DNA of 43,856 nt from an uncultured Candidatus Actinomarina sp. (GTDB lineage Bacteria > Actinomycetota > Acidimicrobiia > Actinomarinales > Actinomarinaceae): assembly GCA_902596545.1 (NCBI GenBank), contig CACJUH010000009.1, positions 1 through 43,856 of the forward strand, in the 5' to 3' direction. Below the pieces are notes generated by a model. It had not been told where the DNA came from and searched no databases. It saw only the letters and a program-made list of their open reading frames with translations. Of this stretch, positions 33,721 to 43,043 are shown piece by piece; the first letter of the stretch is position 1, and each line of letters opens with the position of its first letter. The translations under genes were made by a program, and so were the position numbers.

Positions 33721-35085
33721 CTAAGCACTTTTATTTTTAATCATTGCAACTGGGGTTCTAAGAATAATAATTAAGTCTCTTAAGAATGATTGAGTCTCTA
33801 TGTAATTCAAATCTAATCTTATGCGTTCATCAAAATCAATAGATAACCTATCTGTTAATTGCCATGGTCCTGTTATGCCTGGCCTTACAGATAATCTTTT
33901 CCTATGCCAGTTTTCATATCTATCTATTTCATCAAATACAGCCGGTCTTGGACCAACTATAGACATTTCTCCAATTAAAACATTTATAAATTGTGGTATT
34001 TCATCAATTGAATATTTCCTTAAAAAATTTCCAAACTTGGTTACTCGTGGATCGTTATGCAACTTAAAGCCGATTCCTTCTAAATCATTCTTATCAAGAA
34101 GGTCTGCTCTTTCATCATCAGCACCAACCCTCATAGTACGAAATTTATAGATTTTAAATCTCTTTGCATTTAAACCTCCCCTTGTCTGTGTAAAAAATAT
34201 TGGAAAACCTGAATCAACTACGATAAATATCGAAACAATTATTGAAATTGGTAAAAATAAAAAGCCGATTAATAATGTAAAAAAGATATCAAATATTCTT
34301 TTGAAAAAATACTGATTTGATTCAAGGTAAGAGGTTGAATATGAAATAAAATTTTGACCATCAATAATTTCAAATTTAGGAATTATCGTTGTTTTAATTT
34401 CAAATAAATTATCGACCTTTACACTGAGACCAAATTCCACAATATGATTTATCAAAATATTAATTTGGTTAGGATTTTCAAATTTTGATCCTGTAATCCA
34501 TACCTCATCATAAGGGTTGTTTGATATTTCCTCATTGATTAGTTTTAGGTCTGAGCTCGAAATCGTATTTATTAAATTTATACCAGGGACAGTTTTAAAA
34601 TAATCTTTGCTTAAATTTGAATCAAGATTTATTAATAATATATCTTTAATGTGATACCTAGATCTAATTTTCGCGTAGAGCCTTACAAGAAACAAAAAGA
34701 AAAGAAATCGAAAAATAGTAGCAGTTATAATTGTTAATCTACTGAAATCTGTAATTCTCAATACCCAAAAAATTACAATAAGTGACGTTGAAAATTTTAA
34801 TTCTTGTAATAAAAAAGTCTGTAATTGATTAGATTGATTTTCTAAATTAAAAATTCCTTTAAAAATATTAAAAGAGAAAAGTAGAAGAAAAAATACAAAA
34901 AATACTATTAAATATAAATTTGAGAATGAAGCAAAAATAGTTGAGGCAAATATTTCTGAAAGCCTTTTTGCAACTAAGTTAAAGTTTTTTAAATAGTCTT
35001 GTGGAATAATTATAAAACTGGCAATTAAGTAAGAGAATACAGTTGTTACGGAAAATACAAATCTGAATATTCTATCAACTAACAT
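33721..35085 (-). CDS. Polyprenyl glycosylphosphotransferase (initiating enzyme)
   Basis: 454 residues. About four or five N-terminal membrane segments, a middle soluble domain, one further membrane segment in KRIFDIFFTLLIGFL, and the catalytic domain (PF02397): KIYKFRTMRVGAD, RKYSIDEIPQFINVLIGEMSIVGPRP and RPGITGPWQ. Such enzymes (WbaP/PglC type) attach the first sugar-1-phosphate to undecaprenyl phosphate, starting the repeat unit. This is strong evidence that the window codes a Wzx/Wzy-type glycan. Confidence 0.96.
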   Translation of the reverse strand: MLVDRIFRFVFSVTTVFSYLIASFIIIPQDYLKNFNLVAKRLSEIFASTIFASFSNLYLIVFFVFFLLLFSFNIFKGIFNLENQSNQLQTFLLQELKFSTSLIVIFWVLRITDFSRLTIITATIFRFLFFLFLVRLYAKIRSRYHIKDILLINLDSNLSKDYFKTVPGINLINTISSSDLKLINEEISNNPYDEVWITGSKFENPNQINILINHIVEFGLSVKVDNLFEIKTTIIPKFEIIDGQNFISYSTSYLESNQYFFKRIFDIFFTLLIGFLFLPISIIVSIFIVVDSGFPIFFTQTRGGLNAKRFKIYKFRTMRVGADDERADLLDKNDLEGIGFKLHNDPRVTKFGNFLRKYSIDEIPQFINVLIGEMSIVGPRPAVFDEIDRYENWHRKRLSVRPGITGPWQLTDRLSIDFDERIRLDLNYIETQSFLRDLIIILRTPVAMIKNKSA

Positions 35086-35088
35086 AAT

Positions 35089-36090
35089 TCATTTTAACCT
35101 AAATGAATTTGCATTCTCAGCGAGACTAATTAGATAATCCTTAATATCCTTAGACATACTCTTTTTGAGTGATTGTTCAATGTCCCTTTTTACTCTAAAA
35201 ATTGGAGTTATTGAATCTAAATTTGAGACTGTACTTTGCAAATTACCAGCTAAAAATGAAGATTTTTTAATAATATTTTCTATGTTTATTTGAGAATTTT
35301 TTGGAATTAAATAAGTAAAGTATCTTAATAGTTTTTTATAATCAGTAAAAGAGGATGCCTCGTTATAGTTGAAGCTAAGTTCTGATGAAATTTCCCAGTT
35401 TGATTTAGTAAATGAAATTAAATCTAACCATGTAGTGAAATCCTTATTGTATAGATTATTTACTTTCAATTGACTAGCTGTTAATAATTCATTTGCTATG
35501 TCATATGTTGTTGTAATATCAGACAAAAAATCGAAATCATCTTTACCAATCTTTATTTGAGTTAATAAAGCTAGGGATTTTAGAAATATACTATCGTTAC
35601 CTATAAAATTACCAATCCTAATTACTCTTGTCGGAAAATCTTTTTTAACTATATAGTTTTCTTGAACGCTTTTTGCTAGAGTGTAAAAGTCATCCCAGGA
35701 ATAATTCTGAACTATTTTATCACTAGGCTTCGATCCATAACCACCAACTGCTGTTGTACTTATATGCACCGCTTCATCAAAATGTTTTGCATTGTTAAAC
35801 AAATTATCCATTATTAATTTGTTATCTTTGATTACAGTATTAGCAAAGTTTCCAAGGGAAAATGCCAAGTTAATTATTAAATTAAAGTCATTATTATTAA
35901 TATATTTTTCAAGTTCCCAATTACCATCATTAAGTAAATCTTGTTCAATATAATTTGTATCTGGATAAAGTTTTTTGACTATATGTTTAGGTTTTCTTCC
36001 TAAAACAAAAACGTCTTGATCTGTAGTTCTTTTAAAGTGTGTCTCTAAATTTCTGCCTACATTTCCCAAGCCGCCAATTAATAAGATCAT
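35089..36090 (-). CDS. NAD-dependent SDR (epimerase/dehydratase type)
   Basis: 333 residues. Rossmann GGLGNVG (6-12), LINLAFSLG, HISTTAVGGYGS and a YTLAK pair (Tyr-x3-Lys). The C-terminal half (about 210-330) does not resemble a usual sugar-nucleotide domain, so the substrate is unclear. Its start overlaps the Gfo/Idh gene stop by 4 bases; 3 bases separate its end from the initiating transferase gene. Probably a nucleotide-sugar modifier. Confidence 0.8.
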   Translation of the reverse strand: MILLIGGLGNVGRNLETHFKRTTDQDVFVLGRKPKHIVKKLYPDTNYIEQDLLNDGNWELEKYINNNDFNLIINLAFSLGNFANTVIKDNKLIMDNLFNNAKHFDEAVHISTTAVGGYGSKPSDKIVQNYSWDDFYTLAKSVQENYIVKKDFPTRVIRIGNFIGNDSIFLKSLALLTQIKIGKDDFDFLSDITTTYDIANELLTASQLKVNNLYNKDFTTWLDLISFTKSNWEISSELSFNYNEASSFTDYKKLLRYFTYLIPKNSQINIENIIKKSSFLAGNLQSTVSNLDSITPIFRVKRDIEQSLKKSMSKDIKDYLISLAENANSFRLK

Positions 36091-36983
36091 GATTTAATCT
36101 TTTCATTTATGGCATCTATCACTCTTAATGTATTTTGAAATTTTAAAAGATTATATTTATCAACATTATTTATTGAAAAGTTTTCCATATAATCTATAAC
36201 TTCTGAAAACACTCCAATAGCTGATTGTTTGTTGCCGTTATTGAGAGAATGGATATTGTTCTTTTTTATCTTAAGTATTTCACCATTTAAATTTGTATTT
36301 AGATGATAAGACATCCCATTTTCAAAATTAATATCTATTTGATTTATCAATTGTCTTGTCCTCGAATATTGAATATCTACATTGATAGAATTAATTAAGG
36401 ATTCTACAGATATCTCCTTAAAACAATCATCATTGATTTTCTTGATTTGTACTTCTAAATTAGTTTCCTCCATGCCTGTTACAAACAAAATTGAATCAAC
36501 TAAGTGCGTAAATTCATCATCTAATATGCTTTCTAATTTTTGTGGATTCCAATTATATGGGCTCCCTTCACGCGCTGATATAGATGTAATTTTAGAATTC
36601 TTCATTTCATTCAATATAAAGTCTTTAAAACAAAGATAGTTTGAAAAGAATCTTCTTGAATGACCTCCTGCGATTTTACTATCTTTAATTTCACCTAAAA
36701 TTGTTTCATATTCACTTAGCGAGGAAAAGGTAGGTTTTTCAACGTAAAAACTTTTTCCAATTGAGTGAAGATCTTGAATTAACTGGAAATGAGTGCTTGG
36801 TGGTGTAAGTATGTATATTGTGTCATATGTTTTATCTTTATCAATTTTATCTATCAGCCGATTATTAAAATTTACAGATACTTCAGAAGGATTATTATCA
36901 AAAAATTTATAATTTGATTTATTTTTTAAATTTGGATAGTAATAGTCTTTGAATACATTGCCTGTTCCAATTATTAAATTCAT
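36087..36983 (-). CDS. Gfo/Idh/MocA-family oxidoreductase
   Basis: 298 residues. Short Rossmann start IIGTGNVFKDYY (4-15), ILTPPSTHFQLI and the EKP motif (82-84) whose Lys is catalytic in this family; a later GGHSRRFF fits the usual substrate region. It would oxidise or reduce a sugar hydroxyl with NAD(P). TAGAAT at 36992-36997 lies 8 nt before the ATG, so the transcript may be leaderless. Co-expressed with the SDR gene. Confidence 0.85.
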   Translation of the reverse strand: MNLIIGTGNVFKDYYYPNLKNKSNYKFFDNNPSEVSVNFNNRLIDKIDKDKTYDTIYILTPPSTHFQLIQDLHSIGKSFYVEKPTFSSLSEYETILGEIKDSKIAGGHSRRFFSNYLCFKDFILNEMKNSKITSISAREGSPYNWNPQKLESILDDEFTHLVDSILFVTGMEETNLEVQIKKINDDCFKEISVESLINSINVDIQYSRTRQLINQIDINFENGMSYHLNTNLNGEILKIKKNNIHSLNNGNKQSAIGVFSEVIDYMENFSINNVDKYNLLKFQNTLRVIDAINEKIKS

Positions 36984-36991
36984 ATAAAAAT

Positions 36992-36997
36992 ATTCTA
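36992..36997 (-). promoter_or_regulatory. -10-like TAGAAT before Gfo/Idh gene
   Basis: TAGAAT on the minus strand ends 8 nt before the ATG at 36983. The same hexamer precedes the gene starting at 40787 (10 nt) and gmd (10 nt). No Shine-Dalgarno sequence intervenes. Suggests leaderless or very short-leader transcription. Confidence 0.45.
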
Positions 36998-37016
36998 ATT
37001 TATAAATAGATTTCTA

Positions 37017-39083
37017 CTAATCAATAGATAACTTCAAGCTTTGAATTGATTTTGCGATAATAAAGCAAAATAAAAATGCGTTGGAAAACAAAATTAGATT
37101 ATCAGATTTTAAGTTATTTATCAGTATAAGTGCTGTGAGTAGTGGGAATAATATTTCATAATTCTTTTTTCTAGACAGTTTATTTATTAATGTAAAAAGA
37201 ATATATAAATACAAGAACACACCTACTAACCCGTATGAATAAATTATGTAAAAAAGATAAGAGTGCGGATTGTGTTGTGTACTGTGATAAGCCCATGATT
37301 CTGATATTGAACCTGATGAATTGCCAATTATTACCTCTAAAAAGTTGGGATTATAGGATTCAAAAAACCCAGACCAAGGTATTTCTCTGTTTATTAAATA
37401 ACTTGTACTAGACAAAGATACTCTTAATGGATCTAAAGAATTAATAAATTTTGAAGATGATGATTCAGATAAGGCTATTCTCTCATCAAATGTCTCAGAA
37501 GTAGGCAAAATAAAGCTAGGGATTAGCAGCAACAAGATTATAAAGAGTAATGTAAATTTACTAATCTTAATTTCAAAATATTCATTAGTAACAAGATAAA
37601 ACACGCCAATTATTGTCAAAATAATTGATGAGCTTGAAGATGTTAACAACAGTCCATATATTGAAAATAATAGTGAAAGTAACATAGTTAATTTATTATT
37701 TTGTCCTGATTTAGATTTCAAGTTGTAAACTCCACATAAGGTAAAAATCATAAATAATTCTCCTGCACCTTCTGCGCTATAAAATAATCCTCTCCAATCA
37801 GTGCTAAAAATTTCTGGGATTGCTTCTGCTTTTCTTAAAGAACCTGTAATTATTGTTAAATTATTATTTAAAAATTCATTTATACCCAAAAAGAAAGTAG
37901 TTATAACTGTAATAATTCCTCCATAGGAAAGAAGTTGAGAAATTTTATGAATATTAGATTTATTTAATTTACCTTTTGAATAATTTAATACAAAAGCCAG
38001 CAATGACAAATGCATTAAAGCAACGATTAAACTAGCTAAAATATCTGGAGATTTTGATAAAAATAGTAAATTTTTAAGTGGAAAAGATGAACCCCCTATT
38101 CTCATTGAGAAATTATGAATTTGGTAATAAGAGAGCTCTTGATTATCTCGATTAATAGAGTTTATTTCCTGACTGCTCAAATAAGTCGGTGTATCACTCT
38201 CTAACTCAGCATCAAATAACATATTTGAAAATATTCCTTGATTATTAAAATTGTTGTTTAACTCAACAGATATTGAGTTATTTAATGAAACTGATGGAAT
38301 TACAAGAAAAACAAAAATAATTTGAAAAAATCTATTTCTCATAATTTCCTTATTGATGTGTGAAATTAAAAACATAAACCAGACTGAAATTTGTGAATTA
38401 AATATTGTAAGTGGAAAAATAAATGAAAGAAAGAAAATATAAGGAAACTTTTCTATATTGATTTCTTTCTGTCTGTTTTGAATTAAATATAAACAAATAG
38501 AATATATGAATATATTTAATAATGTAAAACTTTCATAAATAAAAATTGGTAAAGAAAATAGATAAGGAAAATAATTAAACTTGTCTTCTGTAGATTCTTT
38601 TTTGGATACATTTTTTGTAAATAATAAAAAAAGAAGAGTATAGAAAATAAGTACTAAGTTTTTTCCTGATGTATTGTCAAAACCATAATTGACTGTTACT
38701 TTTTCGTTATCGATATAGGCCCCTTGAGCTGTTGATGTAGAGTGCATTCTTAAGAAACACGTACTATCCGCCAAAATTGGTTTGAAGTAAAAAGATGAAT
38801 CCGTTAATTTTTCAAGTGAGTTAGCCATGTAAAGCATGTCTGTAAACCCATACTGACAATCCGTACTAATTGGAGGCATCTGTCCTCCTTCTAAGTCAAA
38901 GTATTCATAATTAAATGGATTTTCAAGTGAAGGAATAAATGTTGTAATCATGAGTGAAATAAACAAATAAACCAATAAAATTATTGTTATGAACTTATTT
39001 TTAGTTTTCAATAAGTTCATTATAGGTGAAAAAAAGAATCCAAAATTGTTAAGGATGTAATAAATAAATCTTTTAAAACTCAA
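37017..39083 (-). CDS. Wzy-like O-antigen polymerase/ligase
   Basis: 688 residues, longer than usual (about 400-500). Many hydrophobic segments. A large C-terminal outside loop (about 545-610) ends in STQHNPHSYLFYIIYSYGLVGVFLYL, the hallmark of Wzy_C (PF04932) proteins, with the conserved His of HNPHS. It would polymerise repeat units, or ligate the glycan, outside the membrane. An additional soluble loop at about 50-130 contains two cysteines. It lies between the formyltransferase-like fusion and the Gfo/Idh gene. Confidence 0.85.
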   Translation of the reverse strand: MSFKRFIYYILNNFGFFFSPIMNLLKTKNKFITIILLVYLFISLMITTFIPSLENPFNYEYFDLEGGQMPPISTDCQYGFTDMLYMANSLEKLTDSSFYFKPILADSTCFLRMHSTSTAQGAYIDNEKVTVNYGFDNTSGKNLVLIFYTLLFLLFTKNVSKKESTEDKFNYFPYLFSLPIFIYESFTLLNIFIYSICLYLIQNRQKEINIEKFPYIFFLSFIFPLTIFNSQISVWFMFLISHINKEIMRNRFFQIIFVFLVIPSVSLNNSISVELNNNFNNQGIFSNMLFDAELESDTPTYLSSQEINSINRDNQELSYYQIHNFSMRIGGSSFPLKNLLFLSKSPDILASLIVALMHLSLLAFVLNYSKGKLNKSNIHKISQLLSYGGIITVITTFFLGINEFLNNNLTIITGSLRKAEAIPEIFSTDWRGLFYSAEGAGELFMIFTLCGVYNLKSKSGQNNKLTMLLSLLFSIYGLLLTSSSSSIILTIIGVFYLVTNEYFEIKISKFTLLFIILLLLIPSFILPTSETFDERIALSESSSSKFINSLDPLRVSLSSTSYLINREIPWSGFFESYNPNFLEVIIGNSSGSISESWAYHSTQHNPHSYLFYIIYSYGLVGVFLYLYILFTLINKLSRKKNYEILFPLLTALILINNLKSDNLILFSNAFLFCFIIAKSIQSLKLSID

Positions 39084-39122
39084 TGAAGAGGTGTGGACCA
39101 GGTTGAAAGTTATAAGGATTTT

Positions 39123-40787
39123 TTATTGTTTCGTGGCTTTCCAAATATCAAAAACAGTGTATTCGTTGTTTGAATGTAGATGATGAGAACCTAAAATTTT
39201 ATTTGAATAAAAAGACTCATAAGACACCAATTCTTCTTCATGATAAGAATCTTCGCTAAGATTAGAGATTTGTCTAATTGAGATGCCTTCTCCATATTTT
39301 TTATTAAAACCATATTTTTGTGCAACTCTAAATAAATTCTTATCTTTAATAAGTAGTCCTGCATTTCTGCCATAAGTAGGGTCCATTAAAATTGGATTTT
39401 TTTTATGGGGCTTCCATACATCGCTTAATAAATCTTCAGAATAGTAAATGTTTAACTGATAATTGTGATCACCTAAAAATAGTTCATCTACATTAGTCAT
39501 CATCCACCAAAGATTATTGTGATAAAAAACCATAGTATCTGATGCATCAATACTATCTTTTAAAACTTTTTCTAGTTCCCATTTAAGCGGAAATTCAATA
39601 CATTTATAAAGTCTTATGTCTTTATTTTTAGAGCTTTCAGGAATCATATAAAGAGTTCCATTGTGTTTTAATAGATATGGAAATGAAAGATGAAAATCTT
39701 CTTCTATGGCTGTTCCTACTTTGTGATAATCTGATTTATCTAATCTATAAACATCGATTGTACCCTTGTCTTTTTCATAATCGTAAGCTTCAAGAAAACA
39801 GTAGTGTTGATTTTCAACTTCAATTACAAAAGGGTCCGCCAAGAATGTATTCTTTGGGTTATTAATATATGTTGCTTTTCTATATTCTAAGTTTCCCCAA
39901 TCTGTATTCTGGAATCCTACTAAATACCTATTATTTGCGTTCTTAAATTTTTTTAAATCTTTTCTATTTTTATATTTTTTAAATATGTATTGAAACATTT
40001 GAAAAATTGTAGGATCGGTGTTTAAGAGAAAAGGAAATGGATAATTATCTAAGAAATTTGGGAGTTGTTTTTTATTAGATATTTGTAATAAAATTTTTTT
40101 TAGATTATGAAAAGATCTCAAATTTAACTCTGCTTTATTTAACAGCCAAGATCTCTGAGTAGGAATAAATCCACGAAACAATATATTTCCATTATCTAAT
40201 TTTTCGGTTAACTTTTGAATTATATATCCTGACTTTGGATCACCGTTGTACACTTCCCAAAATCCAGCTGGTCCACCCCTGTAATTAAAATCACTTCCAT
40301 GGTGCATAGAAATTATGCCATATTTAGTTATATTGAGTAGCTCTCCTCTTATAATTTTTTTATTAAATCTTAGAAGAATATCAAAATCAAGATTTTTTAT
40401 AGCTTTTAAAGATTCCTCAGAAACAGTGAATGATAGATTTGACTTAGATTCTATTTCTTCATATTCAATTTTGTCCAAACCTTCTTTGTCAATTTTGAAT
40501 TTCTGCATGGAATCATGGTGTATTCTATTGTGTTTCAAATTTCTATTTTTTTCTGTTTTGAGAATAAAATTTTTAAGACGTCTTTTAGGTAAAGTTTTCC
40601 ATGCGTTTAATGAAAATATCTTTTGGGATTTTGATTTTTTTGCATTTTTGGAATTTTGATTTTTTGGAACTAGGTAATGTGAAATTTCTATATCTGAATT
40701 TGATTTAGACCATCTAATTAAATCGACTACATATTTACTTACATAAAGATCATCTAAAATTAAACCAATTTTTAAAGATTTGTTCAT
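39123..40787 (-). CDS. Formyltransferase-like / GINT-type propeller fusion
   Basis: 554 residues from the ATG at 40787 (a TTG at 40808 is less likely). Residues about 1-240 resemble Formyl_trans_N: DILLRFNKKII, then ISMHHGSDFNYRGGPAGFWEVYNGDPKSGYIIQKL and GNILFRG, as in methionyl-tRNA and sugar N-formyltransferases. Residues about 285-550 match the five-bladed propeller-like N-terminal domain of glucosamine inositolphosphorylceramide transferases: FLADPFVIE, HYCFLEAYDY, LSFPYLLKHNGTLYMIPES, and DASDTMVF. It may formylate or transfer an amino sugar. Catalytic state of the formyl domain is uncertain (HGS, with the family Asn/His/Asp only partly seen). Confidence 0.75.
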   Translation of the reverse strand: MNKSLKIGLILDDLYVSKYVVDLIRWSKSNSDIEISHYLVPKNQNSKNAKKSKSQKIFSLNAWKTLPKRRLKNFILKTEKNRNLKHNRIHHDSMQKFKIDKEGLDKIEYEEIESKSNLSFTVSEESLKAIKNLDFDILLRFNKKIIRGELLNITKYGIISMHHGSDFNYRGGPAGFWEVYNGDPKSGYIIQKLTEKLDNGNILFRGFIPTQRSWLLNKAELNLRSFHNLKKILLQISNKKQLPNFLDNYPFPFLLNTDPTIFQMFQYIFKKYKNRKDLKKFKNANNRYLVGFQNTDWGNLEYRKATYINNPKNTFLADPFVIEVENQHYCFLEAYDYEKDKGTIDVYRLDKSDYHKVGTAIEEDFHLSFPYLLKHNGTLYMIPESSKNKDIRLYKCIEFPLKWELEKVLKDSIDASDTMVFYHNNLWWMMTNVDELFLGDHNYQLNIYYSEDLLSDVWKPHKKNPILMDPTYGRNAGLLIKDKNLFRVAQKYGFNKKYGEGISIRQISNLSEDSYHEEELVSYESFYSNKILGSHHLHSNNEYTVFDIWKATKQ

Positions 40788-40857
40788 AGATGAAATAATT
40801 CTAATCAAATAAAATATAATTTGAACTTCATCATAATTAAATTAAAAAATATCACTT

Positions 40858-40863
40858 TATAAT
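40858..40863 (+). promoter_or_regulatory. Consensus -10 box of a likely leaderless gene
   Basis: TATAAT ends 6 nt before the ATG at 40870, with no Shine-Dalgarno sequence. It lies in the 82-base gap between divergent starts at 40787 and 40870. Confidence 0.45.
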
Positions 40864-40869
40864 TAATTT

Positions 40870-42072
40870 ATGACCAATATCTTTAGGGCAGCAATAGGGT
40901 TTTTGATTCTCATTAGGGTTTGGTTCTTACAAATAGCATTAAAATCAAAAAATATTTACTTAACTAAAGACTCCAATCATTACATTGAGCTTTCAGAGGA
41001 TATTAATTATTTTTTCTTCAACGACAACCTTGTTGATTACTGGTTAAGTACTTTCAGACTTCCCGGTTACCCAATTGTTTTAAACATTTTTTCAAACTTT
41101 TTAGATATAAAATATGCTGTCTATATAAATTTTGTTGCAGATTTAGTTACCTTGTTCTTGCTTTACAAATTACTTTCCATGTATTTTGAAAGTAAATTTA
41201 CGTATATTGGATGCATTGTTTTTCTAACAAATACAAATATATTGATGAGTTCAACTCAAATAATGACAGAAAGCCTAAGCACAATGCTTTTGATTGCTTC
41301 TTATTATTACTTTAAAAATAAAAAATATTTTTTTTCTGGAATATTTATAGCTTTATTGTCAATATTTAAACCACTGGGAATTTATTTAGTTCTAATGTAT
41401 GTTTTATTACTAGTTTTTGAAAATAAAAATTTTACAAAGCAAATATTAAAGTTGATAATATTGCCAGTAATTATTATTAGTGGGATTTATGTTAACAATT
41501 TAATACAATATGAATCTGGATTTTATTCTACTAGTAGCTATTTTCATCTTCAATGGTTTAATGATGCTAGTAAGTCAATATGTAGTAACTATGATTTCAA
41601 TGATTTAAATGTTTCAGAACCAGGTTATGCCTTTGAAAACTGGTTAGAGACGCAAGGCTTATCAAAAACATCTGAGTCAAAAATCTTAATTGATAGTTTG
41701 AAGACAGATACAAACAGCAACCTTTTCAAAAATATACACTGTAAAGGAATTTCTATGATCAGAAGCAGTATTTGGAACATGTTTGGAATAAGAAGTTCTA
41801 ATTGGAATAATTTTGATTTTAATAATTTTTTTCTAATAATGATTAAAGGATTTTCATTAATTTATGCAATTTTGATGAACCTATCAGTTTTAAAAACTTT
41901 TTTATACAAAAACAGAGAACAAATGATATTTCAAGTTTTATTAATTACATTATTTTACATTCTGGTAACCTCTACTTTACCTTTTGGTAATTCAAGAACA
42001 AGAGTCTTAATTGAGCCGATGTTGGTATTGTTATTCATAGATAATTTGTCTAAATTAAAAATTAAAAATTAA
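40870..42072 (+). CDS. GT-C-like membrane glycosyltransferase
   Basis: 400 residues, about ten hydrophobic segments. TKDSNHYIELSED in the first outside loop and STFRLPGYPIVLNIF after it match the acidic and RPPGYP-like loops of GT39/ArnT-type enzymes. Later SSTQIMTESLSTMLL is a common element in these proteins. Should transfer a sugar from a polyprenyl phosphate outside the membrane. The stop overlaps the convergent gene stop by 4 bases. Confidence 0.72.
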   Translation: MTNIFRAAIGFLILIRVWFLQIALKSKNIYLTKDSNHYIELSEDINYFFFNDNLVDYWLSTFRLPGYPIVLNIFSNFLDIKYAVYINFVADLVTLFLLYKLLSMYFESKFTYIGCIVFLTNTNILMSSTQIMTESLSTMLLIASYYYFKNKKYFFSGIFIALLSIFKPLGIYLVLMYVLLLVFENKNFTKQILKLIILPVIIISGIYVNNLIQYESGFYSTSSYFHLQWFNDASKSICSNYDFNDLNVSEPGYAFENWLETQGLSKTSESKILIDSLKTDTNSNLFKNIHCKGISMIRSSIWNMFGIRSSNWNNFDFNNFFLIMIKGFSLIYAILMNLSVLKTFLYKNREQMIFQVLLITLFYILVTSTLPFGNSRTRVLIEPMLVLLFIDNLSKLKIKN

Positions 42073-43043
42073 TTTTTAAAACTATACGGAGTTGAATTCT
42101 TACCAAGGTAGCTTTTCCCTGCATTCCAGCTTTTTATTTGTGACTCAATTTCTATATCTACAGATAAAGACCATTTATCTAGAAGATAATTGTAAATACT
42201 GTCTTTCTTACGAAACTCAAGTTTATGGTCATTAATTTTATAACAGGGAATCATACAAAAAGGAGTTGCGGTAAAAAAAGCCTCTGTAAAATTAGGGATG
42301 TCTTCTTTAGTAATATCTTCTTCAAAAACTTTAATCCCATTGTCTTTGGCAAGTTCGATTAAATACTGCCTCGAAATCCCTCTAAGCATATTTTTTGGTT
42401 TTGGTGTAAAAAGTTCTTGATCTTTTACAAAAAAAACATTCGAACCCGTACCTTCACAAATATTACCCTCGGGATCTTCTAACAAAGCCCAAGCTCTCTC
42501 TAAATTCATTTTAGAAACATCAATATTTGCCATCATATAATGAAGTCTGCTTCTATTTTTCACAGCAGCATTAAGTAAGTCATCTGGAATCATTTTTTGA
42601 TTTGAAATTACAGCATGAATGCCCTTATTGAAATATTCAGACATTCCGGAAACAGTCCATTTCAATGGGAAGTCTGCAATTGTTAAGACAGGTCCTTTTA
42701 ATGCAAAATCAACATTATCTTCGTAAATGCCAAGCAACCCTCTTGACAAATTAATCATCAATCTGTGTTCATCGTCTGAATCGAATACTTCATTATGATA
42801 ATTTGTTACCATATCCACAGCTTCATATATTTCATTTTCTGAGTATGGGATATTGATTTCAACAAACTCAGCTGATTCTATTAATCTCTCAATATGGTTA
42901 TTAAGTAAAAAATGGTTTTTATTGAAAGATCTTGTCATTTCAAAGACCATATCACCAAACATTAAAGCTGAATCATATATAGGAACCACTGCTTCAGATT
43001 CCGGTACTAATTTACCATTAATCCATACTTTTCTATTACTCAT
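42069..43043 (-). CDS. Class IV PLP aminotransferase (branched-chain / D-amino-acid type)
   Basis: 324 residues from ATG 43043 (MSNRKVW); a start at 43055 is possible. WINGKLVPESEAVVPIYDSALMFGD is the common start, K162 in AAVKNRSRLHYM is the PLP lysine and E197 in GNICEGTGSNVFF the ring-contact Glu. Members serve branched-chain amino acid, D-amino acid or aminodeoxychorismate lyase reactions; sequence alone does not decide. Its start lies inside the end of the cytidylyltransferase gene (8-base overlap), so the two are coupled, suggesting a role in the glycan rather than in amino-acid supply. Confidence 0.83.
   Translation of the reverse strand: MSNRKVWINGKLVPESEAVVPIYDSALMFGDMVFEMTRSFNKNHFLLNNHIERLIESAEFVEINIPYSENEIYEAVDMVTNYHNEVFDSDDEHRLMINLSRGLLGIYEDNVDFALKGPVLTIADFPLKWTVSGMSEYFNKGIHAVISNQKMIPDDLLNAAVKNRSRLHYMMANIDVSKMNLERAWALLEDPEGNICEGTGSNVFFVKDQELFTPKPKNMLRGISRQYLIELAKDNGIKVFEEDITKEDIPNFTEAFFTATPFCMIPCYKINDHKLEFRKKDSIYNYLLDKWSLSVDIEIESQIKSWNAGKSYLGKNSTPYSFKN

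Noticed and set aside
39191-39373. 60-codon minus-strand frame inside the formyltransferase/propeller gene
   Set aside because: Alternate frame of a well-supported gene, without start signal.
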